Assembly (NCBI GenBank): GCA_015039465.1
Contig: MU130396.1
Span: 1-64,000, forward strand
Reading direction: 5' to 3'
Source: Phlegmacium glaucopus
Lineage: Eukaryota; Basidiomycota; Agaricomycetes; Agaricales; Cortinariaceae
DNA length: 64,000 bases
The notes under the pieces were generated by a model that was not told the DNA's origin, ran no database searches, and saw only the letters and a program-made list of their open reading frames with translations. Below, in pieces: positions 23,231 through 34,105 of the stretch. Every line of letters begins with the position of its first letter. The stretch's first letter is position 1. The position numbers and the translations under genes are program-made.

Positions 23231-24130
23231 GTTCGTTCTTGTATCGTCATCATTTGTCTGTCCCAGATTACATTAGAATTTAATTTTAATATCAGAAAAA
23301 AACTTCCCGGGGGGTGCTTAGTTACTTACCATCGTTGTACTACCCATCCGAGTCACCGTTGTGCTTGTTGCTTGTTGTTGCAAGTTGTCCCTGTCATTGT
23401 CAGCGCTGTGTATTGTCATAGTATATTAAAATAAGAGACTTACCAAAGATAACTCCTGCGGTAAGGAGTTGTTGCCATTGTTTGTTGTAAGCATTGTTGG
23501 TGTTGTCGGTCGATAGCTAAGCGCTCGGGGAGCGTTGTTTGAAGCAATCAGAGTTTTCAAACTCCGACTCCCAAAACATCGGGTCTAGCGCCTAACAACG
23601 ATATCTTATTTTATAGACTATAAATTCAATTCCGGCCAGAAAAATTAGAGAAAAATATTGACAAAAAGTTCGGTTCGAACCGGTTCGAACCCGGTTCTCA
23701 AAATCTCAGAAATGTGAGAACCGAGAACCGGACCGACAGCCCAAGATCTTTGGACCGAACTGAACTGAACCTGAACCGACGGTTCGGTTCTTTCGGTTCT
23801 CGGTTCTTGCATCAGTTCGGAACCGAACTTTGGCATCACTACGGAACCTAGGACGGTGGGGTGATATCTGTTTGATGAGGCTCTCCGAATTGAGGTAGCT
23901 CTTGCATAAATATTTCTCTCAGCCAAGGGAAAACGAAGAAAAGAGTTAATGGAACGTTCCAGCATTCGGTGAGGTGGAGGACAGTCAGAGTTTCGGAAAA
24001 GAATGATTGCATGAGCCGTCCTACGACGAGTATGGAGTCCTCGAATATAAATGAACGAGTCATTCCGGAAAGGTAAAGTTTATGTGATGGCATCCGCAAT
24101 TGGGCGGGAAGTTGGACGATACTGATGAAG

Positions 24131-24853
24131 GTAAGATTGTTGGAATCGTTTGTGTGAGATGCTTGAAGATCAAAATCTGAACTTGTTCATCATTAGTGTA
24201 AGCTGCGCGACTTGCCTCTACAAATTTTCAGATAAGTTAACTGTCACGTCTTAGACAAATATAAATGTTAGAGTTGCTAGTGGAGAATGATGAGACAAGG
24301 AATCCATGGGTACAAATTTCTTGTTTGTGCCTAGGGCTTGCCTGGGCTCCTCAAGTTTGGATCTCAGAAGGCGAAGGGGATTGGTCTGTGCATGGTCCCA
24401 ATTGCGCCGAAAGATTTGGCCATAGCCTGAGCTGGGCGTAGTCTTTTGGGAGAGATTTGATTGGCCTGAGATAGCGGCCTAATCATTTGATCCAAACCAA
24501 TTCAGAAATAATCTGAAGGGGAGTCCGAGCAAGATCTGAGCGTCTGGTGAGTACGATTGTGGCAAACAAGTGCCGAAACCAACCAGCTGTACCAGACGCT
24601 GAAGGGATGGTGGGTGGGTTGAAAAATTTCTTATGAGGACTTGTAAATGGTTTTTTCCTGTGTCAGAACCAGGTCCAAGGCGATGGGGAGAAGCACTCCC
24701 TATCGCAATTCATTTATTCATTATTTACGCATATGATTTCGAAAGAAGAAGCTGTTCTGATGCTGGGCATTATCTTATCCGATAATGAGCAAGTCCGAGG
24801 AACGAGGACTTGCTCATCGCAGATGATGGGTGTCACAGTCATTTCACCTTCCA
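24131..24853. other. Gene-free stretch upstream of the first F-box-like gene
   Basis: Bases 24160-24235 and 24820-24853 are related to 28600-28700 upstream of the second F-box-like gene. The 590 bp between have no partner there and look inserted. A hairpin (24785-24796 with 24806-24817, 12-bp arms) lies 40 bp before the start codon. Confidence 0.45.
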
Positions 24854-26140
24854 ATGGCAAACAATCCTAGCTTACCTCTGGAAGTAATAGGAGAGATTGT
24901 CAACCAAGTATCCACCAAGGATGATAGCAAGCTCTCCTCAACCAAAGCCTGCACGCTTGTCTGTCATTCCATACTCCCACTGTGCAGAAATCATATTTTT
25001 GCATCTGTGACTCTAAATGAACGATATCCCCCTTCTAATACCACAAGTGATCTCAACTACCTTCTCTCGAAGTCACCACATCTAGCTGTGTACATTCAGA
25101 AACTGGATTACCATGTCAACCTACTGGAGACTCTCACAAAGAGATGGCTCTTATCCCTGTTCAAGAAACTGGTGAGGTTACGGATGCTAAACATGTACTA
25201 TTCAGTCACCATACCAGGTAAAAAGCTCAATTGGAAGTTGCCACGCACGCAAAAGGTTCTCTTACCTCTGCTCCATCTTCCGACACTCACCACCATCTGT
25301 CTATTCGCAATCCAGAACTTCTCTTTGGCAGATTTGGCAGGCTGTGTCAATCTAAAAAATTTGCAGAAGGCGTTTTTAGAGTGTTCAACTGATGTTGGGG
25401 GATTTCTGGAGGCATTACCCACCACACCGGTGATGCTTGAAGAATTCACGATACAAGGGCGGAATGTCAGCTGTGTACAGCAATTGTGTCACGCCCGACG
25501 ACCTGATGGAAAACCCATAATCGATTTCTCCTCATTAAAGAAGATTGTGGCCAAAGTTGCACGACTCGATTTGATGAAGGAGCTCTTTGGGCTTTGCAGA
25601 AACATCTGTGAGATTGATTTATCTGGTATGTCTCTTACATCCTCATCTTCATCACCCACTTGATGTGCTCTGGTAGTCTGAGATATTGGAGGCGGCAATC
25701 ATTCGTCTAGTTCCAGTTTGGCGGGGCTATTTTCCATGTTAAGGCCTTCCTTGCCCACTTTAAAGGATATCCGTATCGAAACTCGTATTGATGCTGATCA
25801 AGGGTACGACGACCCCCTCTCTGGTTTGTGCCACGAGCTCGAGAAATTGGCTGGCCAAAATATGTTTGAAACAATCAAACTGGTGATATGGATAGACTTC
25901 GGCTCTGATTGTAAGCGAGGAGACAAGTGGGGTGAGCTGGATAATGTATTAATGAGATCTCCTGAGGACTGGCCAGCGTTGAAGGAGGTTTCCCTTTCGA
26001 TCAGCGTTATCAAGTATGACGATTCAGAGTTGGATGATGATAATTTGGAGGAGGCGCTGAAGAGGTTACCTATGACTCAATTCACCAAGCTGGTGGAGAG
26101 CAGGCGAATACAATTCAAATTTGCAGCGGAACCGTATTAG
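24854..26140 (+). CDS. F-box/LRR-like protein, copy 1
   Basis: Two exons, 24854-25625 and 25683-26140, join across a 57-bp GT-AG intron and give 409 residues. Residues 5-50 look like an agaric F-box (LPLEVIGEIVNQV, then TKACTLVCHSILPLCRNHIF), and the remainder is leucine-rich with an acidic stretch (YDDSELDDDN) before the end. F-box proteins recruit substrates to SCF ubiquitin ligases through Skp1; the substrate here is unknown. The ATG at 24854 (MAN) was chosen over 24830 because the paralogue starts at the same point. The paralogue at 28701 is nearly identical, with the same intron. Without the intron the reading would stop at 25663. Confidence 0.8.
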
Positions 26141-26634
26141 TTTGTCGGTGCAGCGTCAGGAGCCCAGGAAATTTTAATCAACAGGGTAGTGCTTAAATTG
26201 AGTTCTAAGTGTCGCCTCATCCAACCTGATATCCAGTGCGAAGCAAGTTGAGTTTCAATATTTCAATAATAATCTATTTTGACCAAAAACAGATTATTCC
26301 AAAATATCCTCGGAAAGCCATCAGGTATGGGCTGGTATTGGTTGACTCTCATTCTGTCATTATCAGTCCCTGATATTCAAACATCTCGAGATTGAATTTC
26401 ATTCAGAATTAGCATTGAAGAGGTTGAAACAATGGCTGGTTATTTTGTAGAAATTTTACTGTAGATTAGTAGACGCTATAAGAATAGTAGTGTTGATGGT
26501 TGATAGGTAATTAGTGAGTGACATAAATAAGGTCTGCAAGATTGTAGGCGTCGCGCAAGGACCAGGGTATGTTTTGCAAGGCGCAGGGACGAGAGGCTAC
26601 TATTTGGGACCAATGGTTTGACATCAGCCGCCCA
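26141..26634. other. Downstream flank of F-box copy 1, no gene
   Basis: The first 90 bp parallel the flank of copy 2. The stretch 26371-26450 ('cagaattagcatt', 'gaaacaatggctggt') recurs around the MULE at 34765-34832 and 41001-41025, so it is part of a dispersed repeat. Confidence 0.5.
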
Positions 26635-27839
26635 TAGTCCTGTTTTTACTGCGCCCCCAAACCCGTGCTAGAAAATCATTATGTAATCTTCGGACTTTGA
26701 ATTATTGTCGCGTCGAGCTCACGCGACGACAGAGGCCAGGACCCTGGGCAATGGTAGGCGAGGCCTGTTCCCAGAAAGGTACCTTTCATCCGGACAGAGG
26801 TTGCGTCTTTTTGTCCGGATTGCGCCTGGCCTCCTCAAAATTCCAAAATTTTGTCCGGATCTCAGTATCTAGCCTATTTTTCACCAAAATTTGTCAAAAT
26901 CGCCACAGACGAGGCAGGGATGCAGGAAACAACATATAAGGTATCTAGACAACACCAAAAAGCAATAGCTACAATAGACAGGCAGCTTCGTTTGAATTGG
27001 TATCTAATAGCACCCTAATCACTGTTATTGTCAGAATTTCTGCCTTGCTTCTTTGAGAGCTTGAATGAGTACTTGTCAACCTTTTGTAGGGTGCAAAATC
27101 TATTCAAATCTGCAAGCGAGAGCTTGAAATAAAATAGCATACAAATCCCACACATGAAAATAAAAATGTATTGAGAGGACTCGAACACCAACTCTCTGGT
27201 CTCGACAAACAGCGCTGAACCAGTATGACTGATATATGTCCGGACTGTGGACCTGGCTAGATACTGAGACAGAATTTCTGTCCGGATAGATGCCCTGGCT
27301 TTTTCGAAAATTTCCTCGATTTTGTCTGGATTTTGCCCCGGCTTTTTTCAAAATTTCTGGAAAAACCGTCCGGAATGGCATCAGGCCCTACCTACCATTG
27401 CCCGGGGTCCTCAGAGGCCTTTTGCTACTTTTTAGTGTGAAATTTGTTATATTTAGCTTAGGCACCATATAAATTAAAATTTGGGGCTGGGAGGATGGGT
27501 GTTTATGTGACTTCCTCGTCAGTAGGAAATCAAGCCAAAAGTGGTGCACGTGATTTGGAGCTCAACTTGACATGCACCTAATTTTCGCGAAAGCATCCAC
27601 ATTGCCTCAGATACTCCTAAATTATATATATAATACATTTAAGGATCCAATAGAAATACTTTCTCTCTAAAAACAGGTGAAAAGATACTTCAATTATCGC
27701 GCTCAGAGGAGATGAAGATGATTTTGAAGTCCGAAGATTACATAAACATTTTCTAGCACGGGTTTGGGGGCGCGGTAAACAACAGACTTCATATATCGTG
27801 ATCTATAACTCATGTCACATCACTGTCTACGAGAGACTA
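26635..27839. mobile_element. MULE-type MITE (TAGTC family), copy 2, with nested MITE
   Basis: It is the same family as 11802-12336 in inverse orientation, bounded by the 9-bp repeat AGCCGCCCA (26626-26634 and 27840-27848). Without the nested insertion it would be about 523 bp. It has no coding capacity. Confidence 0.88.
26738..27411. mobile_element. hAT-type MITE nested in the MULE-type MITE
   Basis: 674 bp, with inverted ends AGGACCCTGGGCAATGGTAGG and AGGACCCCGGGCAATGGTAGG, and the exact 8-bp repeat CAGAGGCC at 26730-26737 and 27412-27419. The uninterrupted site is visible in copy 1 (near 12236). TGTCCGGA motifs recur near both ends and may be transposase-binding sites. Confidence 0.9.
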
Positions 27840-27849
27840 AGCCGCCCAT

Positions 27850-28150
27850 AATTGTTGACATAATCAACGTCTTCCCACCCCCGCTCTTGTCCATTTCCTC
27901 TTTAACATCGGATCCCGTCACAGTCCATTAATGCATATACCCGCTATTCGATGAAAATTCTTATCTCTTATAGTTACAAGAATAGTGTTTATTTGGAAAT
28001 GTCAGTGTGAATACGGGAAGGTCAAAGTCCAGGAGCGAGGTCAAACTATTGGGTCCCAGTAAGTTCTATGTTTTTATGGTTCAACGAAAAACTCTCCAAG
28101 TATTGAGACGATGATCCATGCATGTAGATTTATCTATCTCACTCTATACC
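27850..28150 (+). pseudogene. Deletion-fusion pseudogene of the phosphatase locus
   Basis: Bases 27875-28044 match 41955-42136 (promoter-proximal sequence of the phosphatase gene); from 28045 the match jumps to 43045 (end of exon 5, with intron 5). Roughly 905 bp are missing at the junction. Intron sequence is kept, so this is a DNA-level copy, not a retrocopy. Confidence 0.75.
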
Positions 28151-28700
28151 GGTCATACTCTTTCTCTAATAGTAATACATCATCAGAAGTAGTGGGGCAT
28201 CGAAAATAATGTAATATTAAAAACAATAGTAGTGGCTGTTTGAAAAAAAGAGCAGTCGAATTGACAGAGAAGTTAGGAGCAAGGAGACAGACGTTTCAAA
28301 CCTTCGCTCCTCAAGTCACTGGTGAGCTCGTAATTATTTAAGCATATTTTACGAGTCGTCTTGATATGTCGCTGGGTTATTCCCTTGTTCTTGGAGGGTC
28401 TGTTTGAGGCGCGAGCTGTCCGTATTACGCTAAACCGCTAACTTAAAGATGAAACAAAGTCAGCGGAGGCTTTGATGAAGAAAGACCAGTGGCTGCGACT
28501 AACAATTGTAATGCGCAGAGACCGCACTTTGGGGCTGGTTTTCACTCTACAAGCTGGGGTTGAGATTAACCCTCGTCGGTAGATATGTAACAGTATAGCT
28601 AGCTAGATCGAAATCTGAACCCGCCCATTCAAAATGTTAGTCGCGTCTACAAATTTTGTGTGATGTGTGTCACAGTCATTTCGCGTTCCAGCCCCCCACA
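28151..28700. other. Gene-free stretch upstream of F-box copy 2
   Basis: No domain or element boundary is seen. The last 100 bp parallel the region upstream of F-box copy 1 and may hold the shared promoter. Confidence 0.45.
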
Positions 28701-29984
28701 ATGGCGAACATTCCTGGCTTACCTCTGGAAGTGATAGGAGAGATCATCGACCAAGTAGCCACCGAGGATGATAGCAAGCTTTCCTCAACCAAGGCCTGCG
28801 CTCTTGTCTGTCATTCCATACTCCCACTGTGCAGAAATCATATTTTTGCATCCATGACTCTGGGTGCACGACAGGCCGGTTATACCACAAAGGATCTCAA
28901 CTACCTTCTCTCAAAATCACCACATCTAGCTGTGTACATTCGAAATCTGGTGTACTATGTCGAGAAAAGGGATATTCTCATACAGAGGTCCTCGTCTACG
29001 CTCAAGAAGTTGGTGAAGTTACAGACGCTAAACATATGCTATTCGGTCTCTATGCCAGATAGGAAGCTCGACTGGATGTCACCACTTATACGAGAAGCTC
29101 TCCTACCTCTGTTCCATCTTCCGACACTCACCAGCATCAGCTTATTCGCAATCCAGAACTTTCCTTTGACAGATTTGGCACGGTGTGTCAATTTAAAAAA
29201 GTTGCAGGTCGCGTTTATCGAGTGTTCAACTGATGTTGGGGGGTTTCTGGAGGCATTACCTACGACGCCAGTGATGCTTGAAGAATTCACGATACAAAGG
29301 CGGAACGTTAACTGTGTACAGCAATTGTGTCACGCCCGACGACCCGATGGAAAACCCATAATCGATTTCTCCTCATTAAAGAAGATCGTGGCCAAAGTTG
29401 CACGACTCGATTCGATGAAGGAGCTCTTTGGGCTTTGTAGAAACCTCCGTGAGGTTGATTTATCTGGTATGTCTCTTACATCCTCATCTTCATCATCCAC
29501 TTGATGTACTCTGGTAGTCCGAGATATTGGAGGCGACAATCATTCGTCTACTTCCAGTTTGGCGGGGTTATTCGCCATGTTAAGGCCTTCCTTGCCCACT
29601 TTAAAGGATATCCGTATCGAAACTCGTATTGATGCTGATCAAGGGTACGACGACCCCCTCTCTGGTTTGTGCCACGAGCTCGAGAAATTGGCTGGCCAAA
29701 ATATGTTTGAAACAATCAAATTGGTGATATGGGTAGATGCCAGCTGTGATTGTAAGCGAGGAGACGAGTGGGGTGAGCTGGATAATATATTAATGAGATC
29801 TCCTGAGGACTGGCCGGCGTTGAAAGAGGTTTCCCTTTTGATCGGCGTTATCAAGGATGACGATTCAGAGTTGGATGATGATGATTTGGAGGAGGCGTTG
29901 AAGAGGTTACCTGTGACTCAATTCACCAAGCTGGTGGAGAGCAAGCGAGTCCAATTCAAATTTGCAGTGGAACCGTATTACTAG
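28701..29984 (+). CDS. F-box/LRR-like protein, copy 2
   Basis: Exons 28701-29466 and 29524-29984 give 408 residues across a 57-bp intron at the same codon as in copy 1. The F-box-like part (LPLEVIGEIIDQV, TKACALVCHSILPLCRNHIF) and the acidic tail region (DDDDLEEALKRL) are conserved. Differences from copy 1 concentrate in residues 60-130, while the C-terminal half is nearly the same. Both copies are open, so both may be active. The unspliced alternative stops at 29504. Confidence 0.8.
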
Positions 29985-30300
29985 TTTGTTGGTGCAGCGT
30001 CAAGAGCCCAGGAGATTCTAATCAACGGGATCGCGCGTAAATTGAATTCTGAGTATCGTCTCATAGATGTAATATCATGCCAGTGTAAAGGAGGGGGCGA
30101 CATCATCGACATTTCACTAGAATGATATTCGGCGCGAAGCAAGTTGAAGATGCTTGCAGGTTGGTGCGTATAAGTTGAGTAATCTATTTTGGCCAAAAGA
30201 TCGAGCCCGTTGAAAAGCCATGCGCATGCTTGAAGCCGGATAACGACCCAATATTGAATGGAATGCTACTACCGAAGACCCGCGGTCACTTCCAGTCTTC
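29985..30300. other. Downstream flank of F-box copy 2
   Basis: The first 60 bp parallel the flank of copy 1. No gene is seen. Confidence 0.45.
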
Positions 30301-30320
30301 ATCCCTTCTGGCGCACAAAG

Positions 30321-30596
30321 TAGGGAGGTGTAATAATAGGTCTCGTGATTTTGGCAGTTATTGGTGCTATTGTTGGGGGTGCACCGGCTGGTGCGGATGT
30401 CGTAGAAGATATAAGGGAGAGGATGAGCTCAACGTCATCAGCCACAACAATAAGGACAGGTCCGCAGGCGGCGTCCCAGACATCAAACAGTAGCACGCCG
30501 TCTGTAATAAGCGCTACATTCACCACTATAACCGGTCCTTCGGGAATTGTCAGAATTGTGACAAGCATTTTAAGCGCAATTCTACCAAGTATCTAG
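30321..30596 (+). pseudogene. Possible fragment of a single-pass membrane protein
   Basis: The reading gives a hydrophobic segment (VIIGLVILAVIGAIVGGA) followed by a Ser/Thr-rich stretch and a stop at 30596. A TAG lies just upstream (about 30318-30320), so no start is visible unless an intron ends there. The layout, a membrane anchor followed by a Ser/Thr-rich outside stalk, repeats in the gene at 31202. Confidence 0.35.
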
Positions 30597-30837
30597 GGTC
30601 ACGACTCAGGATCCTGTAACACCTCAGCATCAACCAGCCGCTCCCTCCGCTCCCCCAAATAATGTTTTCTCGTATCATGCAACAACTCCAAGGTCCGAAA
30701 AATAGGTCGAATTATCGATTGAACTGCAATGAAAAAGGGTGTTTGAGTTACATAACCAGAGGGCCATTGCCACACATGGCCTTACTAAGGATAGAACACG
30801 GCGTTTGCCGGCGCATTAAGCGTTAATGAGGACAGAA

Positions 30838-30861
30838 CGAGTCCTATAAATAGGACTCGTA
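30838..30861. repeat. Palindrome holding a TATA-like box
   Basis: ACGAGTCCTA and TAGGACTCGT flank TAAA, giving TATAAATA at the centre. It could be promoter-like, but no gene starts nearby. Confidence 0.5.
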
Positions 30862-30891
30862 ACCTATATTATAATAGACAGTGGGAGATTT

Positions 30892-30932
30892 TTTCTCTTT
30901 CTTTCTTTTTTCTTTTTTCTTTTTTCTTTTTC
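30892..30932. repeat. Polypyrimidine tract
   Basis: About 40 bases of CTTT/TTTTC repeats. It may be promoter-associated or simple-sequence slippage. Confidence 0.7.
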
Positions 30933-31201
30933 GAGTGTTAGGATATTTTGGGATATGTCACGGTATTGATTTCAGTCTTGCTTCCTGTATCATCAAGTAT
31001 CGAGGGAGTTTGACTTTCTAATGGTATAACTTTCAAGTAACGAGGTTGCCTCTGGTGGTGCCTGATGCCGGCTCCTGAATTGGGTCGTGGCATCAAATTT
31101 GACTCTTGAGGCTGCACCTTCTCTCTCTCAACCCATCTTTTCGGGGCAAGGTCTCTCACAAGCCCCATTCTTGTGACGAGAGGATTTCTCGGATACCTAT
31201 C

Positions 31202-31658
31202 ATGTCGTTGCATTATGATACGAGTCTATTGGCCTTAGCGCCACAAGCTACGAACACTCAGCTGCAGGTCGGTAATGCATGAGTTCAAATGACAGCAAAA
31301 TGCTGACTACGACTAGGCAGAAATCGCTAATCATCATCCAAATGCTGTCGAACGAAAAGAGGCTGTTCTTCCTCCTACCAAGAAGTTACCCTTTCATCAC
31401 ACCCGTAAAGGGATCATCATCATCGTTGTGTTGGCCACCATCTTTATCGCAGTTGTAGTGGGAGGTGCTGTAGGAGGGACAAGGGCAAAGCACTCGGGCG
31501 GGAGCAGGAGTACTCAGGCTACCGCCAGCGCTACCGCCAACGCTACGATTGTCATGAATGGTGCTGCGCCTACAGGAGCTACCACAACAGGAGCAACGCA
31601 AGGTGCTCACCCTGACCCCACCGGCAGCGCTGTACCTACCGCGCTACCGGAGGGCTAG
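31202..31658 (+). CDS. Small single-pass membrane protein with Ser/Thr-rich stalk
   Basis: Exons 31202-31271 and 31321-31658 join across a 49-bp intron and give 135 residues. The order is: short polar N-terminus, a basic patch (KKLPFHHTRKG), a membrane segment (IIIIVVLATIFIAVVVGGAV), then an Ala/Thr/Ser-rich tail with NAT and NGA sites for glycosylation. This matches the anchor part of many agaric type II membrane proteins that carry a lectin or other domain outside. No such domain follows here, so the gene is either truncated at its 3' end or a short stalk protein. Function unknown. Confidence 0.5.
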
Positions 31659-32000
31659 GGGGCAATGGCAGATAAACTTAATACCTGCATTCTTCCTTGG
31701 GACCATCGCAAGCCTGGATCAATACTTCGTTTAATGCCTTTATATGCATATATTTCTTTGATATCATTCGATCATTTTTTGTACAAGGGAAAGGATAAAA
31801 CTATCCGGAAACCCGGGCCCAAAGTCGCTTATCGGCACAACTTCGGCACGCCTTCCGACGTTCAAAGTCCGACTAACAATCAGTTGACCACAAACTAATT
31901 CGTAACATAGTGCACCTCCAGGCGAGTATCATTCATTTGAATCTACATATTCCGGCTCTAATATAACTTGATGCCCTACATACGAAAATCCATGAGTTGT
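31659..32000. other. No gene seen
   Basis: Mixed sequence between the membrane-protein gene and the MULE fragment; I find no boundary repeats. Confidence 0.4.
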
Positions 32001-32214
32001 GGACTACAATTGACCCTGGAGGATCAGGGGACAGTTCACCCTTGTGTCCCCTTCTTCACGACAGACTCCGCATTTTCACCCAGTGTTGCCCAACGACCAA
32101 GCTGAAGTTCTGGCACCCCCACCACGAGGAGGAGCCTCCATTGCTCCCGTCAATTGCTGATATTATAGCCTTCCTTTTGGATTCAAGATTGGTGGATCCT
32201 GGATTGTCTCCTGG

Positions 32215-34105
32215 TGTTAAGTTTAAAACAAGGGAGTCACATCGGAGTTACTCCGGAACAGACGGAACGGAACTGGAACAGTAACCCGGAAAGGACATTG
32301 GCCTCAGCGTGTGTGCTGTGCCGCCCAGCTCCTAAGGTGTCCTGATTTCAGAACGGAAGAAGAAAGTAACAAGTCAGGAGACCTCAGTGACTTAGAGGAA
32401 AGACAAGAGGAGGAAACTAAGTTGATATTCGAACTGAGGGAAAAACATACAAGTTTCGAGTACTTAAATAAATAAAGGAATAGCAACCGAAATATAAGAG
32501 ATAAATATAAGTGCTGCGTTCTGCTCCCAGAAAGGTTCTGCATTCTTGGGTGAATAATCCATGGCGGGTATGCTGACTGATGATGGGAAAGATGATGACA
32601 AAGATTAGTGGTAGTGGCGAAGAAGTGATAATGGATTTGGAGTATAGACGGTGATATGATTTAAATCTGCATAAGCATGGTTTTTGCAATTTTTATCTAT
32701 TATTTCAGCATAAATATTAATTAATGCACCAATAACTGGTTAATACAACTGATAATAAACAAGGGAATCAGAGTTGTCTACCCTACAACTGCTGATTAGA
32801 CCTATTACTGTGTGACTTAAATGCATATAGTTAATAAGTGTGGTCAATAGACTATCATTTGTTACACTACAAATTGCATGTCTGGATTAAAACCAATAAA
32901 TCCATGAATATCCTTATAGACTTGGCACAGGAAAAGTTAAATAAACAATATTGGGTTAGCAAATGTCATGGGGTGTGATTTTGGAGCAACAGAATATTAT
33001 TAATAAATATTCAGGGGAAGTTGGTGCCCTAGCAACAGTGGAAGCAGAATAACCAAGATAGTGGAACCATGTGATTGTGTGGGAATCATGATGATTAAGG
33101 ATAGGGGGAGTGCTGAACAATCATAAAGATTGTTTCCAGGCACAATAGGCACAGTTCCCACCAAGAGGGGTGGAAACTACCTAAAATTAGGAACATGGGG
33201 CTAAAAATAGAACAACCCCTATGTTTCCAGGAACAATGAGTGCACATGGTGCCAGAACCAAAGTAAGGGTACCAGGAACCAGTATATCTATTTTTGGACA
33301 TTATCTATTTTTAAGTATCTCAAATGTATAAAATACCTCCCAGGGTTTGTAAATAGTCAGAAAATTGGATTCTTTCTTTCCCCCCCTCATTTGCAACCTA
33401 GTACAGCTCACTGTCTTAGACATTGAGCAAGAACACTTGTCTTTGAGTAGTGGACTTGAAAATAAATCAGTTTCTCAGAGTTGTTTGACTTGTTGCAATA
33501 ATTGTTGAATTGTTGTAAAAGTTGTTGTTGTGTTAAAGTCATAGCAGAAGCAAGAGGGCTTCTTGTGTATGCAATTGTGTTAAAGTCATAGCAGAAGTTT
33601 GAGTCTTCTTGTGTATGCAATTGTGTTGAAGTTGTAACAAAGTCTTGGACTTTTGTGTACACAAATTGTAAATCAATCAGAGAAGTCTTAGGAATTCTTC
33701 TACTGATTGTTGGTGCAAGCCATAAATTGCAAAACCACTTTACAAGTTTGATCATCCTTTAATTGATCCAAATTATTGTTGTTGTTGTGTGTGTTTAGTT
33801 GAAGTGAATTCAAAATATTGGAAAGGTTATACTTTCTAGAAAACCCAACTTGCATTATTAAAATTGTATAAAGTATTGATTGAGTGATTGTTTTGAGTAG
33901 AGATTTATAATCTTGAAAATACACCTTTTCTCAACAACCTCTGTGCAGTTACATCAACGGAGGAACCGGAATGACACAGAGAAGTCTCGGAGTTGAACAT
34001 AGGAAGAGTAGTTCGGGATATAAGGGAAGGCACTGTACAGAGTATGGACTACCGGAAACAGCTCTGACGGAACCGGAACGGAGTAACGTATAACAGAATG
34101 TAACA
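32215..34105 (+). mobile_element. Solo LTR-A (copy 3), interrupted by LTR-B
   Basis: It starts TGTTAAGTTT and ends GAATGTAACA, flanked by the 5-bp repeat CCTGG (32210-32214 and 34106-34110). Removing the nested 1.3 kb element leaves about 582 bp. It sits inside MULE-B. Confidence 0.9.
32652..33956 (+). mobile_element. Probable solo LTR-B nested in LTR-A copy 3
   Basis: The 1,305-bp insert begins TGATATGATT and ends TTACATCA, with the 4-bp repeat ACGG on both sides (32648-32651 and 33957-33960). A TATA box (TATAAAATACC near 33327) and TG...CA ends fit an LTR, though another element type is possible. No coding capacity is recognised. Confidence 0.7.

Larger units (their letters stand above)
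21972..23841. mobile_element. hAT-type element (TAGTGATGCC family) carrying an Exo70 fragment
   Basis: The 1,870-bp element has perfect terminal inverted repeats TAGTGATGCCAAAGTTCGG and an exact 8-bp target duplication CGGAACCT (21964-21971 and 23842-23849). TIRs starting TAGTG with an 8-bp duplication are hAT-like. Subterminal blocks of GGTTC/GAACC repeats lie at both ends (about 21990-22135 and 23665-23828). No transposase was recognised; instead the minus strand holds an Exo70 gene piece. Confidence 0.85.
21296..24130 (-). pseudogene. LRR/F-box-like gene remnant, copy P2, split by a hAT-type element
   Basis: The minus strand codes in pieces: 24125-23850 contains ISIVQLPA and LYLSGMTRSFIFEDS, and 21960-21540 contains LRVSALHAII and a long leucine-containing stretch. 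The order and sequence match P1 (9450-6431). An 8-bp-TSD element sits between the parts at 21972-23841. In-frame stops and shifts are present. A leucine-rich solenoid is likely; the F-box itself was not seen. Confidence 0.55.

Noticed and set aside
27150..27260. tRNA-like B-box (GTTCGAGTCC) on the minus strand
   Set aside because: I could not fold a full cloverleaf with matching acceptor arms, and it lies inside a hAT-type MITE.
30938..31213. 91-aa minus-strand reading
   Set aside because: No recognised motif, and it overlaps the start of the spliced plus-strand membrane-protein gene.
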